Origin: Bdellovibrionota bacterium
Lineage (GTDB): Bacteria; Bdellovibrionota; Bdellovibrionia; Bdellovibrionales; Bdellovibrionaceae
DNA length: 64,000 nt
Direction of reading: 5' to 3'
Assembly: GCA_963170155.1 (NCBI GenBank)
Contig: CAUJGP010000023.1
Coordinates: 124,001-188,000 of the forward strand
Part shown: piece by piece, positions 1-8,167 of the stretch
Position numbering within the stretch: the first letter of the stretch is position 1
Layout: every line of letters begins with the position of its first letter
Program-made: the position numbers and the translations under genes
Notes under the pieces: model-generated
Told to the model about the DNA's origin: nothing
The model's database searches: none
The model's input: the letters and a program-made list of their open reading frames with translations, nothing else

Positions 1-1760
1 ACCTTGCTGGCTTTATTTTTCAAACCGTCAGCAACATCACTGGTTGCATCTTGATTGTAGAATACAGAAAAATCTTTCAGCTCAATCGCCACACTGTTTT
101 TCTTGTAGTGTGCTTTAGCTTCAATGTAGGCCACGTCATGGAACGAGACTTGGTTGCGCTCTACTGCACGCTTATCAAAAACATCGGCGGGAATATACTT
201 TGCCGAAATATCAATGCCTTTGCGTTTGGCTTCTTCAAGTGAGTCTGGGAAAAGTCCCATCTCAAACTCAAAGCCAAGAATATCAACTTTTGTAATATGT
301 TTTTGACGACACTCCGAGATCACTTCCTCAACAAACAAACGTGACACTGGCATATTGACTGGTCCAATCGCAACGACGCGACCATTCTTTTTGCCTTGAA
401 AAGCTTTAAATCCCGTTGTGCCTTCGGCTTTGTAGGCTTTAAGAATAAGATCAATGAACGCTTGTTCTTTTTCAGCTAACTGTTTTGCTTTTTGTTCTTC
501 GCGCAAGTCAGGATTTACCCCAACATAAAGCTGTCGCTCATATCTACCAAGGTTAAGGATTTCAAAAGCACGGTAGTCCTTCCCTTGCTCCTTTAGCTCG
601 CGTTGTGTGCTGATCATTCGCTTGCGGGCTGTATGAATTGCGAACTTGCCCAAGTCAGCACATATCCACCTTCTGCCTAATTTTTCTGCGACACTGGCAA
701 GAGTTCCTGACCCGCAAAAGAAATCAGCTACCAAATCATCTTTGTTACTGCTTGCCTCAATAATTCTGGCAATGAGTGCTTCGGGTTTTTGAGTGGGGTA
801 ATCAACTCGTTCTTTCGCCTGTGAGTTTACTGGCGGAATGTCGTCCCAAACGGAATCAACAATATCACCTTCAATTTCATCAAGATAAATAATGCGAGTG
901 CCGCCCGCAGTAGGATTCACATCGTCGCGATAGAGACGGCCATCTTTATCTTTCTTCCATCGTTTTAGATATTCTGGGCTGTGCGGTTTGAACTGCGTGT
1001 GCCAGATGAAATTATCTTGGTCTTTTTTGTAAGAAATAATGTTGTCATGTTTCTGTGGAAACTTGCGAGAAGTTTTTCGTTTGAATGAATAGTAAGACCA
1101 AATAATCTCGTTCAAAAAGTTTTCTGGTCCAAATACTTCATCTAAAACATGGCGCAAGTGATGATTTACGCGCCAATCACAGTGAACATAAATCGTTCCG
1201 TCTTCAGCGAGTAAGTCGCGCATAATGACAAGTCGCTCATGTATCATAGCAATAAATGAGTCGGCCCCTTTGCCCCAAGTATCACGATAGGCGATTTCTT
1301 CCAGGATACTTGGTTTTTTCGTGAGCTGTTCGTCACCAATTTCAATATCAATAGAAAAATCAGCGCCAACATCAAAGGGCGGATCAATGTAGATAAGCTT
1401 CAATCCGCCTTGCTTATCAATTTCATCACGGAGTGGGCCATTCTTGAGTGATGAAAGAATGAGTTTGTTGTCGCCCCAAATAAGTTTATTTGTCCAACCA
1501 CGAATCTGACGACCGCGAGCATCCAAGTCAAAAAGACTTTGCTGGAGTTTTGTATCAACTTCCTCGCGTGGTTCGTCCACTTGCTCAATCGTTTGAAAGG
1601 GCAACGCAATGTTGGTGACTTCGTTCGTTTTGCCATTCCAAACAAGTTCCACTTCGCGTTTATCTTCAAAAAGTAAAAAGCGGTATTTATCTGGAAGTGG
1701 TTTTCCAGCTTCAATAAATCGTGTGACCTCTTGTTGTTCTTGTTCTGTTAGCTTTGCCAT
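1..1760 (-). CDS. Site-specific DNA adenine methyltransferase (3' part outside window)
   Basis: The frame is open from an ATG at 1760 to the left edge with no stop, so at least 586 residues are visible and the C-terminus is missing. It contains the methyltransferase motif IV as IDPPFD about 115 residues in, then a long target-recognition region, and the SAM-binding motif I as FFCGSGT near residue 345. DPPF before FxGSGT is the order of beta-class N6-adenine methylases such as type III Mod subunits. The N-terminus (YRFLLFEDKREVELVW) resembles stand-alone methylases found with helicase/nuclease partners in restriction or defence loci; that comparison is from memory. The start overlaps the end of the HTH gene by 13 bases, so the two are probably cotranscribed. 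A partner nuclease or helicase, if present, lies left of the window. Confidence 0.88.
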   Translation of the reverse strand, partial: MAKLTEQEQQEVTRFIEAGKPLPDKYRFLLFEDKREVELVWNGKTNEVTNIALPFQTIEQVDEPREEVDTKLQQSLFDLDARGRQIRGWTNKLIWGDNKLILSSLKNGPLRDEIDKQGGLKLIYIDPPFDVGADFSIDIEIGDEQLTKKPSILEEIAYRDTWGKGADSFIAMIHERLVIMRDLLAEDGTIYVHCDWRVNHHLRHVLDEVFGPENFLNEIIWSYYSFKRKTSRKFPQKHDNIISYKKDQDNFIWHTQFKPHSPEYLKRWKKDKDGRLYRDDVNPTAGGTRIIYLDEIEGDIVDSVWDDIPPVNSQAKERVDYPTQKPEALIARIIEASSNKDDLVADFFCGSGTLASVAEKLGRRWICADLGKFAIHTARKRMISTQRELKEQGKDYRAFEILNLGRYERQLYVGVNPDLREEQKAKQLAEKEQAFIDLILKAYKAEGTTGFKAFQGKKNGRVVAIGPVNMPVSRLFVEEVISECRQKHITKVDILGFEFEMGLFPDSLEEAKRKGIDISAKYIPADVFDKRAVERNQVSFHDVAYIEAKAHYKKNSVAIELKDFSVFYNQDATSDVADGLKNKASK

Positions 1761-1972
1761 ACATTCCCTTGTTGTTTTTCTTCGGTGGAGTGTGAAGTTG
1801 CGCCGCCGTCCATGACCCATTGATCTACTTCGCGGGTTTTGAACTTCCACAAACGACCCACGCGATGAGCGGGAATCTTTTTCTTTTCAAGCCAACGGTA
1901 AATCGTTTCCTTTGAGACACCTAAATGCGCCCCAATTTCTTCTACCGATAGCCAACGATCTGATTCGCCCAC
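1748..1972 (-). CDS. Excisionase-family helix-turn-helix regulator
   Basis: A 74-residue protein that is almost entirely a MerR/Xis-like winged helix: RWLSVEEIGAHLGVSKETIY, then the wing RVGRLWKFKTREVDQW. Proteins of this type act as excisionases or as small DNA-binding regulators of neighbouring mobile-element or defence genes. I chose the GTG at 1972 because GGAGG stands eight bases upstream. An in-frame ATG at 2056 would add 28 residues, but it lies upstream of the promoter-like elements at 2018-2046. The stop falls inside the start of the methylase gene, which indicates translational coupling. It could regulate its own operon or help excise the element; the sequence does not decide. Confidence 0.8.
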   Translation of the reverse strand: MGESDRWLSVEEIGAHLGVSKETIYRWLEKKKIPAHRVGRLWKFKTREVDQWVMDGGATSHSTEEKQQGNVWQS

Positions 1973-2017
1973 GTGCGACCCCTCCAAAAACAAATCTCTC
2001 TTGTTGTTGTCCCGAAA

Positions 2018-2046
2018 ATTAGAACAGTAGAGGCATTTTTTGACAA
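2018..2046 (-). promoter_or_regulatory. Sigma-70-like promoter for the HTH-methylase operon
   Basis: On the minus strand TTGTCA (2041-2046) and TCTAAT (2018-2023) are separated by exactly 17 bases. This is a good match to the -35/-10 consensus. It lies about 45 bases upstream of the GTG start of the HTH gene. Confidence 0.55.
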
Positions 2047-2056
2047 GAACATACAA

Positions 2057-2428
2057 TGACAGACAGTGAAAGAATTAAGAGCTGCGCGTCATGCTTTGGG
2101 CTGATTTTTAATAATCTGCTGTGCTGTTTTTAAAGGCACGGGCTGACTTGGGAGGGGGGTAACGCAGGGATCAGCCCCGAAAATGCGACCACGGGCAAAC
2201 CAAGGCCGTTTAAATGCGCACGGTTCGGGCTATGTGAAGCCAGTTCAGTGGGGATTTTATTAAAAATTAGAGGTGGGATTATTAAAAAAGCCTGTCTTTG
2301 GCCTTGTTTTATTTCCCTGGGCGCACGGGACAAAGCGCGCTACTAATGCCCAAGCAAAATAATCTGGATTTTTGGTTGTTAAGGATTGGAGTTTAGCACC
2401 CGAAAAGGTGGATTGAGGGAGTGGGCTT
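2057..2428. other. Intergenic region of the element, no gene seen
   Basis: About 370 bases lie between the divergent HTH and integrase genes. The stretch is more GC-rich than its surroundings around 2135-2240. It contains a 7-base inverted repeat (GGGCTGA at 2140-2146, TCAGCCC at 2171-2177) with a G-rich loop. Minus-strand reading frames here lack convincing ribosome-binding sites and look like shadows. The integrase promoter must lie here, but I could not place it. Confidence 0.5.
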
Positions 2429-3778
2429 TTGAAGTATAAGAAAATACCTAAAATCAACAGAGCAACGGGCAAGCAAGATGGCTGGAGGTGGGACATTCGT
2501 CGCTACAACCAGCAAAAGCGCCGCTACGAACCCGTGCCTGTGGACGGTATTCCCGAACACATCCGAAAAACTCAAGATGAGGAAGTGATCAAAACCTACT
2601 GTCAGTCAAAAAGCGCCGAAGAGGATGCCGTTCGCTATCGCGCGCAACTTCGGGTTGAGTGGAAGAAAAAATATAAAGACTTCACCAAACAACTTGAACT
2701 TTTTGAAGCCTATCAAAAAGAGCGCGCACCAAACAGCTACGAAAATGACGTCTATTACTTGGAAAGCTACGCCTTTCATTTTTTCTTGGATCACAAAGAA
2801 GCCAACAACCATTTGGCTTGGAGCGCGCATTACGACGAGTTTCGCACGTGGCTCAAAGCAGTCAAGCCGCTCAAGTGGAACCGCAACAAATTAAGCCTAA
2901 ACACTCAAAATAAAGTTATTAAAGCCCTTAATGTATTTTTAGAAATGGTGGGTCGCCAAAATGACGAACCCATTAGAAAGTGTCCGCAATACAAGAGATC
3001 CGAAATGGTGCAAGTTTCAGCCTTGGACATTTTGGAAGAGGACGAGATTAAAAAAATCCAAGATGCTTTGCTTGATATTCGTAAAGAATCGCATGACCTT
3101 TTCACCGTGCTTGCCAGAACTGGCATGAGAGAGAACGAAGCCCTTGGGCTTTGTATGGCGTTTATCACCGAGGGGCACTTTAAGGGGAAATCTCTCACTA
3201 AACTTCACGATCAAATATCCCTCTATAAAAAACTTGGAAATTATCACGGCTACATCTGCCTTGAGAGTCAACCCGCACTTGGCAGTATTCGTGCGGATAA
3301 AAAAATCAAAGACCGCTTCGGGCAAACTTGGGATGTCGGAACCGTTCCAAGAAAACCACTTAAATTAAGAAATAGAATTGCTCCTGAACATTATAGGTTC
3401 ATTCCTGTTTTTGATAAAAAGGCATGGAACATTTTGGCAGAACGCTGGAACACCCAGCAGGATCTTTTTGAAAAGAAAACTCACGGAAAAGAAAAGCGGG
3501 ATTATTTGCTATTTGATGGGTTGACCGCATCTATGTTCTATCTTGATGTTCAAAAGGCTTTTGACAAAACCAAGCTCCGCTTTCGCTCGCCCCATAAACT
3601 CCGCCACACTTTTTTAACTTGGTTCTACGGACATACAGACGAAAATCGTTTTTTAGCCCGTAAAGTGGCGGGGCATAACGAAGAAAGATCCGTCCAAATC
3701 TATTCACACATCAATGAACAAATTGGCCGCGAACAAGACCTTAAAGAGCAATCAAAACGGAAAATGAAAATTATATGA
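2429..3778 (+). CDS. Tyrosine recombinase / phage-type integrase
   Basis: A 449-residue integrase with a complete set of catalytic residues. The first arginine is in TGMRENEALG (about residue 233). HKLRHTF carries the histidine and second arginine (about 388). VAGHNE has the third histidine, and the nucleophilic tyrosine is in IYSHIN (about 425). The N-terminal half has the expected arm-binding and SAM-like helical regions. The start is a TTG preceded by GAGGGAG; no ATG is better placed. The gene points toward the tRNA-fMet gene at 4222-4298, the probable attachment site. It appears intact, so the element may still be mobile. It ends ten bases before the convergent small gene at 3788. Confidence 0.92.
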   Translation: MKYKKIPKINRATGKQDGWRWDIRRYNQQKRRYEPVPVDGIPEHIRKTQDEEVIKTYCQSKSAEEDAVRYRAQLRVEWKKKYKDFTKQLELFEAYQKERAPNSYENDVYYLESYAFHFFLDHKEANNHLAWSAHYDEFRTWLKAVKPLKWNRNKLSLNTQNKVIKALNVFLEMVGRQNDEPIRKCPQYKRSEMVQVSALDILEEDEIKKIQDALLDIRKESHDLFTVLARTGMRENEALGLCMAFITEGHFKGKSLTKLHDQISLYKKLGNYHGYICLESQPALGSIRADKKIKDRFGQTWDVGTVPRKPLKLRNRIAPEHYRFIPVFDKKAWNILAERWNTQQDLFEKKTHGKEKRDYLLFDGLTASMFYLDVQKAFDKTKLRFRSPHKLRHTFLTWFYGHTDENRFLARKVAGHNEERSVQIYSHINEQIGREQDLKEQSKRKMKII

Positions 3779-3787
3779 TCACAGCCT

Positions 3788-4102
3788 CTAACCGAGTGTG
3801 GCCATTGCAGCTTGATAGTTTTTCTTCAAATGAAGGCTTGAAGTAGTCGCGCTTAATGTTGCGAGAGTTTCTTGAGCCTGTTTCTTAAAGCGATGAAGTT
3901 CAAGTTGAGAAGCCGATTCAGCAAGAGCTTCCGTCACATCCTGCAAATCAAAACAAGAAGCCACCAATGAGCCATTTTCTATGGAAACTTGGCTCATTAG
4001 CATTGCTGGATCTGAACTTATTTTTTCAATTACTGCGGGAAATAAGGCTTTTTGTGAGGGAGTGAGAGGGATTTTGATTTTTAAATCTTTGGCTGTTGCC
4101 AT
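3788..4102 (-). CDS. Hypothetical small protein between integrase and tRNA
   Basis: A 104-residue protein of unknown function, MATAKDLKIKIPLTPSQKAL at its N-terminus. It is rich in Ala, Ser, Gln and Leu and predicted to be mostly helical (for example TEALAESASQLELHRFKKQA). It has no signal peptide or membrane segment. The ATG at 4102 has GAGGGG three bases upstream, which supports a real gene. It faces the integrase tail to tail and lies within the presumed element. Nothing in it identifies a family. Confidence 0.65.
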   Translation of the reverse strand: MATAKDLKIKIPLTPSQKALFPAVIEKISSDPAMLMSQVSIENGSLVASCFDLQDVTEALAESASQLELHRFKKQAQETLATLSATTSSLHLKKNYQAAMATLG

Positions 4103-4142
4103 TTTCCCCTCGGTGATTTTTCGTTCCGTTTGACCTTTTACA

Positions 4143-4219
4143 TTTTAACATTTTTGGGGAAGACCTTGATTTCACTCTTTTGTGATTTCAACTACTTAAG
4201 CCTTCCCCAAATGTTAAAA
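4143..4219. repeat. Long imperfect inverted repeat beside tRNA-fMet
   Basis: The left arm at 4143-4162 (TTTTAACATTTTTGGGGAAG) and the right arm at 4202-4219 (CTTCCCCAAATGTTAAAA) are inverted copies that differ only by two extra T bases in the left arm. The spacer is 39 bases. The right arm ends three bases from the encoded CCA end of the tRNA. It may be integrase-binding sites of an attachment region or a folded RNA downstream of the tRNA. Confidence 0.75.
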
Positions 4220-4221
4220 AA

Positions 4222-4298
<77 letters not shown>

Positions 4299-4329
4299 AT
4301 TGATTTCTATTTTAAAAGAACGAACGCCT

Positions 4330-4358
4330 ACTCTAGGGGTGATTTGAGGTGTTGTCAA
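4330..4358 (-). promoter_or_regulatory. Sigma-70 promoter of tRNA-fMet
   Basis: On the minus strand TTGACA (4353-4358), a 17-base spacer and TAGAGT (4330-4335) stand 31 bases upstream of the mature tRNA 5' end. The -35 is a perfect consensus. The promoter lies just past the stop codon of the upstream ABC ATPase gene, giving the tRNA its own transcription. Confidence 0.75.
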
Positions 4359-4366
4359 TGATGAAA

Positions 4367-5125
4367 CTAACTTTCGAAGGTGAGAGGACCTTGAAGCTTT
4401 CCTTGAATAAATTGCTGTACGCGTGGATCTGGGTGCGCTTTCGTTTGCTCTTGATCACCTGTGACCAGCACTTCTTGATTGGCGACTAGAGCTATTGTGC
4501 CATTGAGGCGGTAAGCAGCGTTCATGGAGTGAGTCACTACGATGATTGTAGCGTTGTATTTTTGTTTTAAATCAATGATAAGTTCGACAGCCTTATCTGT
4601 ATTGATAGGATCAAGTCCAGCCGTAGGATCATCGTAAAGAACAATATTGGGTTTCATAGCGATAGCTCGAGCAATTCCGAGTCGTTGGCGCATACCACCT
4701 GAGATTTCATGAGGATACAGGTGTGCTGAAGAGCTCAGATTGACAGCATTTAAGCACTCTTTAATGCGTTCATCCATTTGAGCTGCCGAAAAATGCCCGT
4801 GCTCTTTGAGTGGAAAAGCAACGTTTTCATAAACTGTAAGGGAATCAAACAAAGCGCTTTTTTGAAATTGCATTCCTAAGTGCTGGGCGAGTTTATATCT
4901 TTCTGGTTGAGTGAGGGTTGTAAAATCAATTCCTTCACAGATCACTTGGCCTTTCAGTGGGTGATAAATTCCCGCCATGGTTTTGAGAAGTACTGTTTTA
5001 CCTCCACCGCTGGGGCCGATGAGAACAAGAGTGTCCCCATTCTTTACAGAGAGATTCACATTTTTTAAAATAAGGTCATTTCCAAAGCCCACAGAAACAT
5101 TTTTAAGTTCAATCACGGTATCCAT
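4367..5125 (-). CDS. mlaF: ABC transporter ATPase, MlaF-like (phospholipid/organic solvent type)
   Basis: A 252-residue ATPase with Walker A GPSGGGKT (residues 37-44), Q-loop MQFQKSALFDSLTV, signature SGGMRQR and Walker B IVLYDDPTAGLD, followed by the H-loop VVTHSM. ALFDSLTVYENVAFPL and DDPTAGLDPI are typical of the MlaF/Ttg2A family. That family powers MlaE permease-MlaD transport of phospholipids between inner and outer membrane. No mlaE or mlaD is adjacent; the gene is the last of a maf-cdd-mlaF operon with an 8-base gap to cdd, so its partners must be encoded elsewhere. The family call is strong; the exact substrate is inferred. Confidence 0.85.
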   Translation of the reverse strand: MDTVIELKNVSVGFGNDLILKNVNLSVKNGDTLVLIGPSGGGKTVLLKTMAGIYHPLKGQVICEGIDFTTLTQPERYKLAQHLGMQFQKSALFDSLTVYENVAFPLKEHGHFSAAQMDERIKECLNAVNLSSSAHLYPHEISGGMRQRLGIARAIAMKPNIVLYDDPTAGLDPINTDKAVELIIDLKQKYNATIIVVTHSMNAAYRLNGTIALVANQEVLVTGDQEQTKAHPDPRVQQFIQGKLQGPLTFES

Positions 5126-5133
5126 GAAAATGA

Positions 5134-5538
5134 TTATTTCAGAAATTGGGAGTTGAAAGTTTCTGGAAGCATTTCAATCAGAGTTTTGGTGTTAATGACA
5201 GAAAGGCCATCACTCCAATGAATCAAAGTCTGGGGATGAGCAAATTCACTGATAACCTGTCGACAGACTCCACAGGGGGGCCATGGCGGATTCGCTGGAC
5301 TTACAACCAAGATTTCTTTGATTTGACGAAGGTGATTTTCTGAAATTCCTTTCCAAATGGCCACCCTTTCTGCACAGACCGTCGCGCCGTAGGAGGCATT
5401 CTCGATGTTGCACCCACTGGTGATATGGCCATCAGCCCAGAGTACGCTGGCGCCAATTAATTTTGTGGAGTAAGGAGCATAGGCCTGTCGTTGGGCCTCA
5501 ATGGCTGCTGTAAGAAGTGGTGTTTGTGTTATACTCAT
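5134..5538 (-). CDS. cdd: Cytidine deaminase
   Basis: A 134-residue homotetramer-type cytidine deaminase that converts cytidine/deoxycytidine to uridine for pyrimidine salvage. The zinc site is visible as CAERVAIW (zinc Cys and catalytic Glu) and PPCGVCRQVI (two zinc Cys). The substrate segment CNIENASYGATV precedes it. The length fits the short Bacillus-type family rather than the longer E. coli form. It sits between maf and the ABC ATPase with 13- and 8-base gaps, so it is cotranscribed with them. Confidence 0.95.
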   Translation of the reverse strand: MSITQTPLLTAAIEAQRQAYAPYSTKLIGASVLWADGHITSGCNIENASYGATVCAERVAIWKGISENHLRQIKEILVVSPANPPWPPCGVCRQVISEFAHPQTLIHWSDGLSVINTKTLIEMLPETFNSQFLK

Positions 5539-5551
5539 AATGATTAAGCCC

Positions 5552-6130
5552 TTATTTGAAAAAAGAGAAGCCTGCTTCTTTAAGGATGCTAAATAATTTT
5601 AATAAGGGCAAGCCAATGATGCTTTCATAATCTTGGGCGTGGATTTCTTTAAATAAGATAAGTCCTTTTTGCTCGAGCTTGTAGCTACCAGCGCAATCGA
5701 GTGGAAGATCGGCTTCAATATAAGCCTCCAGTTCTGAGCTTGTCCAAGGATGCATCGTCAATGAAACTCGCTCTGTGTGCAGCCATTGGTGGTGAGGAGC
5801 ATGAACATAGAGAGAAGTGACCAATTCATGCGTATGGTTTTGCAGTTCAAGAAGTTGGCTTAGCGCTTGCTTTTTTGTCTTTGGCTTACCAAAGATCTTA
5901 GAGTTAAAATTTAATACCTGATCGCTCCCGATGATGTAAGCATTAGGAAAGCTTTCTTTGAGGCTTTCGGCTTTGGCTTTCGCTAATTTTTGTGTGAGAG
6001 CGATAGCGTCCAGCAAAGGATCCTTTAAATCATCTTCGTTGCAGAGTGGCGCAATGGCTTTAAAGGGAATCCCTCTCGTGTCTAAGAGTTTTTTGCGATA
6101 AGGTGAGGTGCTTGCTAAAATAAGTTCCAT
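5552..6130 (-). CDS. maf: Maf family nucleoside triphosphate pyrophosphatase
   Basis: A 192-residue Maf/YhdE/YceF-type protein. It begins MELILASTSPYRKKLL, where the SxSPxR motif binds phosphate, and IIGSDQVL carries the catalytic aspartate. The family hydrolyses non-canonical or methylated NTPs as housecleaning and is historically linked to septum control. Cys, Tyr and His positions do not clearly say which subgroup it belongs to. It is the first gene of the minus-strand operon. AAGGAC precedes the ATG. Confidence 0.92.
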   Translation of the reverse strand: MELILASTSPYRKKLLDTRGIPFKAIAPLCNEDDLKDPLLDAIALTQKLAKAKAESLKESFPNAYIIGSDQVLNFNSKIFGKPKTKKQALSQLLELQNHTHELVTSLYVHAPHHQWLHTERVSLTMHPWTSSELEAYIEADLPLDCAGSYKLEQKGLILFKEIHAQDYESIIGLPLLKLFSILKEAGFSFFK

Positions 6131-6556
6131 AGATAAAAGTCCTTCTACAAAAAGAGTTATTGCGCGACAGCAAGTTTTGCATTGGTACTATGAGATTAAT
6201 TCCTCGCTATTAAGGAATGGTTTTGTAATTTGAAAATATTACAAAGTGCTAATGGTTTTTGCAACTAACGATTTTTTATAAGTATTAAGAGGGTTCTTAT
6301 TGGGGAAAATTGCATTTTAGATCACACTAACGAGTGAACTGATATTGATAAACTCTTTTTTGGTGTTGCCGATGAATTAACAATTTAGCTTTATGGAAAT
6401 CATGTGAAAAGCTTCTTGAGCATTGAAGGCTAAAATAATCCTATCTTTCATGGATCTTATTCAACTTTAGAATACAAATTTTGCAAAATCAGTATTATAG
6501 TGCCGCGAAATCATCCCTTTGGAGCTTTAAGGGGGTGCTAAAGTGTTAGGATCAAG
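6131..6556. other. Divergent intergenic region between maf and folE2
   Basis: This 426-base AT-rich spacer separates two divergently transcribed units and must hold both promoters. A TATTAT sequence near 6491 is a possible -10 for folE2 without a clear -35. The notable feature is the palindrome at 6222-6245, listed separately. I see no open frame with a ribosome-binding site. Confidence 0.5.
6222..6245. promoter_or_regulatory. AT-rich dyad, possible Zur/Fur-type operator
   Basis: TTTGTAAT (6222-6229) and ATTACAAA (6238-6245) are perfect inverted arms around an 8-base spacer. The size and TGTAAT...ATTACA pattern resemble Zur-type operators, and FolE2 genes are commonly Zur-controlled. It is about 90 bases upstream of maf and 310 upstream of folE2. 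Assignment is inference. Confidence 0.35.
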
Positions 6557-7603
6557 ATGAGTACAAACTTAGAGAAGAAAAATAAGAATTTAGAGAAAGA
6601 TATCAACCACTTGGGTTTGACTTTACCGGATATTGCACGAGAAACCAGAGTAGAGCTTACGGGTCGATTGGATCGAGTGGGTATGCAAGAAATAGAAGTT
6701 CCTGTTCGGCTCAGTGCCCCTAAAGTTGGCAACAAATATCAAAGGAGCACCGATGAAAGTAAAGACCATGGGAGCGACCTTGATGAATCTTCTTTTTTAA
6801 CTCCGGCGCGAGTGAACGCTTTTGTGAGTCTTGATGACCCTCAAGCTAAAGGAATTCACATGTCGCGGCTTTATCTTCAGCTTCAAGAAGGTCTGACTTC
6901 GAAAGTGTTTTCATTCGCCCTTCTTAAAGAATTATTAGAGAAATTCATTGAATCCCATGTTTCTCTCAGTCAATCCAGCGCTATTGAGGTAGCCTTTGAC
7001 TATATGGTCGAGCGTCCTGCCTTGGTGAGTGCCAATGTTGGTTGGAGAAAATATCCCCTTATTTTTGGAGCCACTTTTGATAAGGGCCATTTGTATTTTG
7101 ATTTGCAGTTCACCATCACTTATTCAAGCACATGTCCCTGTTCAGCGGCACTAGCGCGTAAATTGATTCAAGATCATTTTTTGAAAGAATTTACGACAGA
7201 GCAAGTTTCTCGGAACGATGTTCATCATTGGTTGAGTTCGACCCAAGGGATTTTAGCGACTCCGCATTCTCAACGTTCATTAGCACGAATTCAAATTCGC
7301 TTTACGGAGGAATCACTTTTTCAAAGCTCCTTTGAGTGGATTGAGATGATTAATCGTTTGGAGAAAAGTCTGGGAACTCCTGTTCAAGCCGCTGTGAAAA
7401 GAGAAGATGAACAAGAGTTTGCTTTACTCAATGGTCAAAACTTGATGTTTTGCGAGGATGCTGCAAGAAAGTTGAAAAATGCCATCTCATCTATAAACAA
7501 AATTGATGATTACCGCATTGAGGTGAGTCATTTAGAAAGCTTACACCCTCACAACGCTGTTAGTATTGTCACTAAGGGTGTTGAGGGTGGGTTAAAACCG
7601 TAA
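6557..7603 (+). CDS. folE2: GTP cyclohydrolase FolE2 (type IB)
   Basis: A 348-residue GTP cyclohydrolase IB that converts GTP to 7,8-dihydroneopterin triphosphate for folate or queuosine precursors. Family landmarks are visible: NAFVSLDDPQAKGIHMSRLY near the N-terminal third, YSSTCPCSAAL with the metal-binding cysteine, and GTPVQAAVKREDEQ with the catalytic glutamate. C-terminal SLHPHNAVS is also typical. It is longer than many FolE2 proteins because of a charged N-terminal extension (MSTNLEKKNKNLEKD). The Fur-family gene 20 bases downstream suggests metal-responsive regulation, since FolE2 can use metals other than zinc. Confidence 0.95.
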   Translation: MSTNLEKKNKNLEKDINHLGLTLPDIARETRVELTGRLDRVGMQEIEVPVRLSAPKVGNKYQRSTDESKDHGSDLDESSFLTPARVNAFVSLDDPQAKGIHMSRLYLQLQEGLTSKVFSFALLKELLEKFIESHVSLSQSSAIEVAFDYMVERPALVSANVGWRKYPLIFGATFDKGHLYFDLQFTITYSSTCPCSAALARKLIQDHFLKEFTTEQVSRNDVHHWLSSTQGILATPHSQRSLARIQIRFTEESLFQSSFEWIEMINRLEKSLGTPVQAAVKREDEQEFALLNGQNLMFCEDAARKLKNAISSINKIDDYRIEVSHLESLHPHNAVSIVTKGVEGGLKP

Positions 7604-7623
7604 CAGTAACAGATAGAGTTCCA

Positions 7624-8103
7624 ATGAAATTGCCTCGTTCTCAAACTCAGGTTAGTAAATCCGTGAAGGCGGATCGGTTAACCGATGTTGAAATTAAAAA
7701 AATCATTCGTGAGATGCACTTAAAAGTGACTCATCAGCGTCGGGCTATTTTGGAAGTCTTAGCGGTGGGTCGCCATCACTTTACGGCCCAAGAGATTTTT
7801 GATTTGGTCCATAAAAGATTTCCAGAGATTGGTTTTGCTACGGTTTATCGATTTTTAAAAAAATTAACAGAATACAAATTTGTTTCAGAAGTGCGAATGG
7901 GAGGCTTGCCAGCTCGTTATGAATTGGCCCCCACCCATCATCATGACCACATGAGCTGTATAGAATGTGGAAAAATAGTTGAATTTGAAAATTATGCCAT
8001 TGAGAATCTTCAAGAAAAGGTGGCTGCGGAGCTGGGCTTTGAATTAACGGGTCATGTTTTGGAACTTTATGGAATTTGCCCTGATTGTCGCAAGGGAAAG
8101 TGA
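7624..8103 (+). CDS. Fur-family metalloregulator (Fur or Zur)
   Basis: A 159-residue ferric-uptake-regulator family protein. An N-terminal winged helix (VTHQRRAILEVLAVGRHHFT, then GFATVYRFLKKL recognition helix) is followed by the metal site HHHDHMSCIECGKIVEFEN. A second CxxC follows (CPDC), which completes a structural zinc site. The 20-residue N-terminal leader is Lys/Ser-rich. The HHHDH motif is common in Fur itself. The pairing with folE2 raises Zur as an alternative, and the sequence does not settle the metal. It sits 20 bases after folE2, so they are likely cotranscribed. Confidence 0.92.
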   Translation: MKLPRSQTQVSKSVKADRLTDVEIKKIIREMHLKVTHQRRAILEVLAVGRHHFTAQEIFDLVHKRFPEIGFATVYRFLKKLTEYKFVSEVRMGGLPARYELAPTHHHDHMSCIECGKIVEFENYAIENLQEKVAAELGFELTGHVLELYGICPDCRKGK

Positions 8104-8126
8104 AAGTTCCTCTGAGAACTTTTTCT
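8103..8126 (+). terminator. Possible intrinsic terminator after the Fur gene
   Basis: AAAGTTC (8103-8109) pairs with GAACTTT (8116-8122) around a 6-base loop and is followed by TTCT. The 7-base stem is weak, so partial read-through into uvrA is plausible. Confidence 0.45.
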
Positions 8127-8167
8127 AGCCAGTGTCTTAAGCACCTCAAGAATAATGGAAAGAAAAA

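Noticed and set aside
2130-2575. Several minus-strand frames between the HTH and integrase genes
   Set aside because: They overlap each other and the integrase start, and none has a ribosome-binding site or a recognisable motif.
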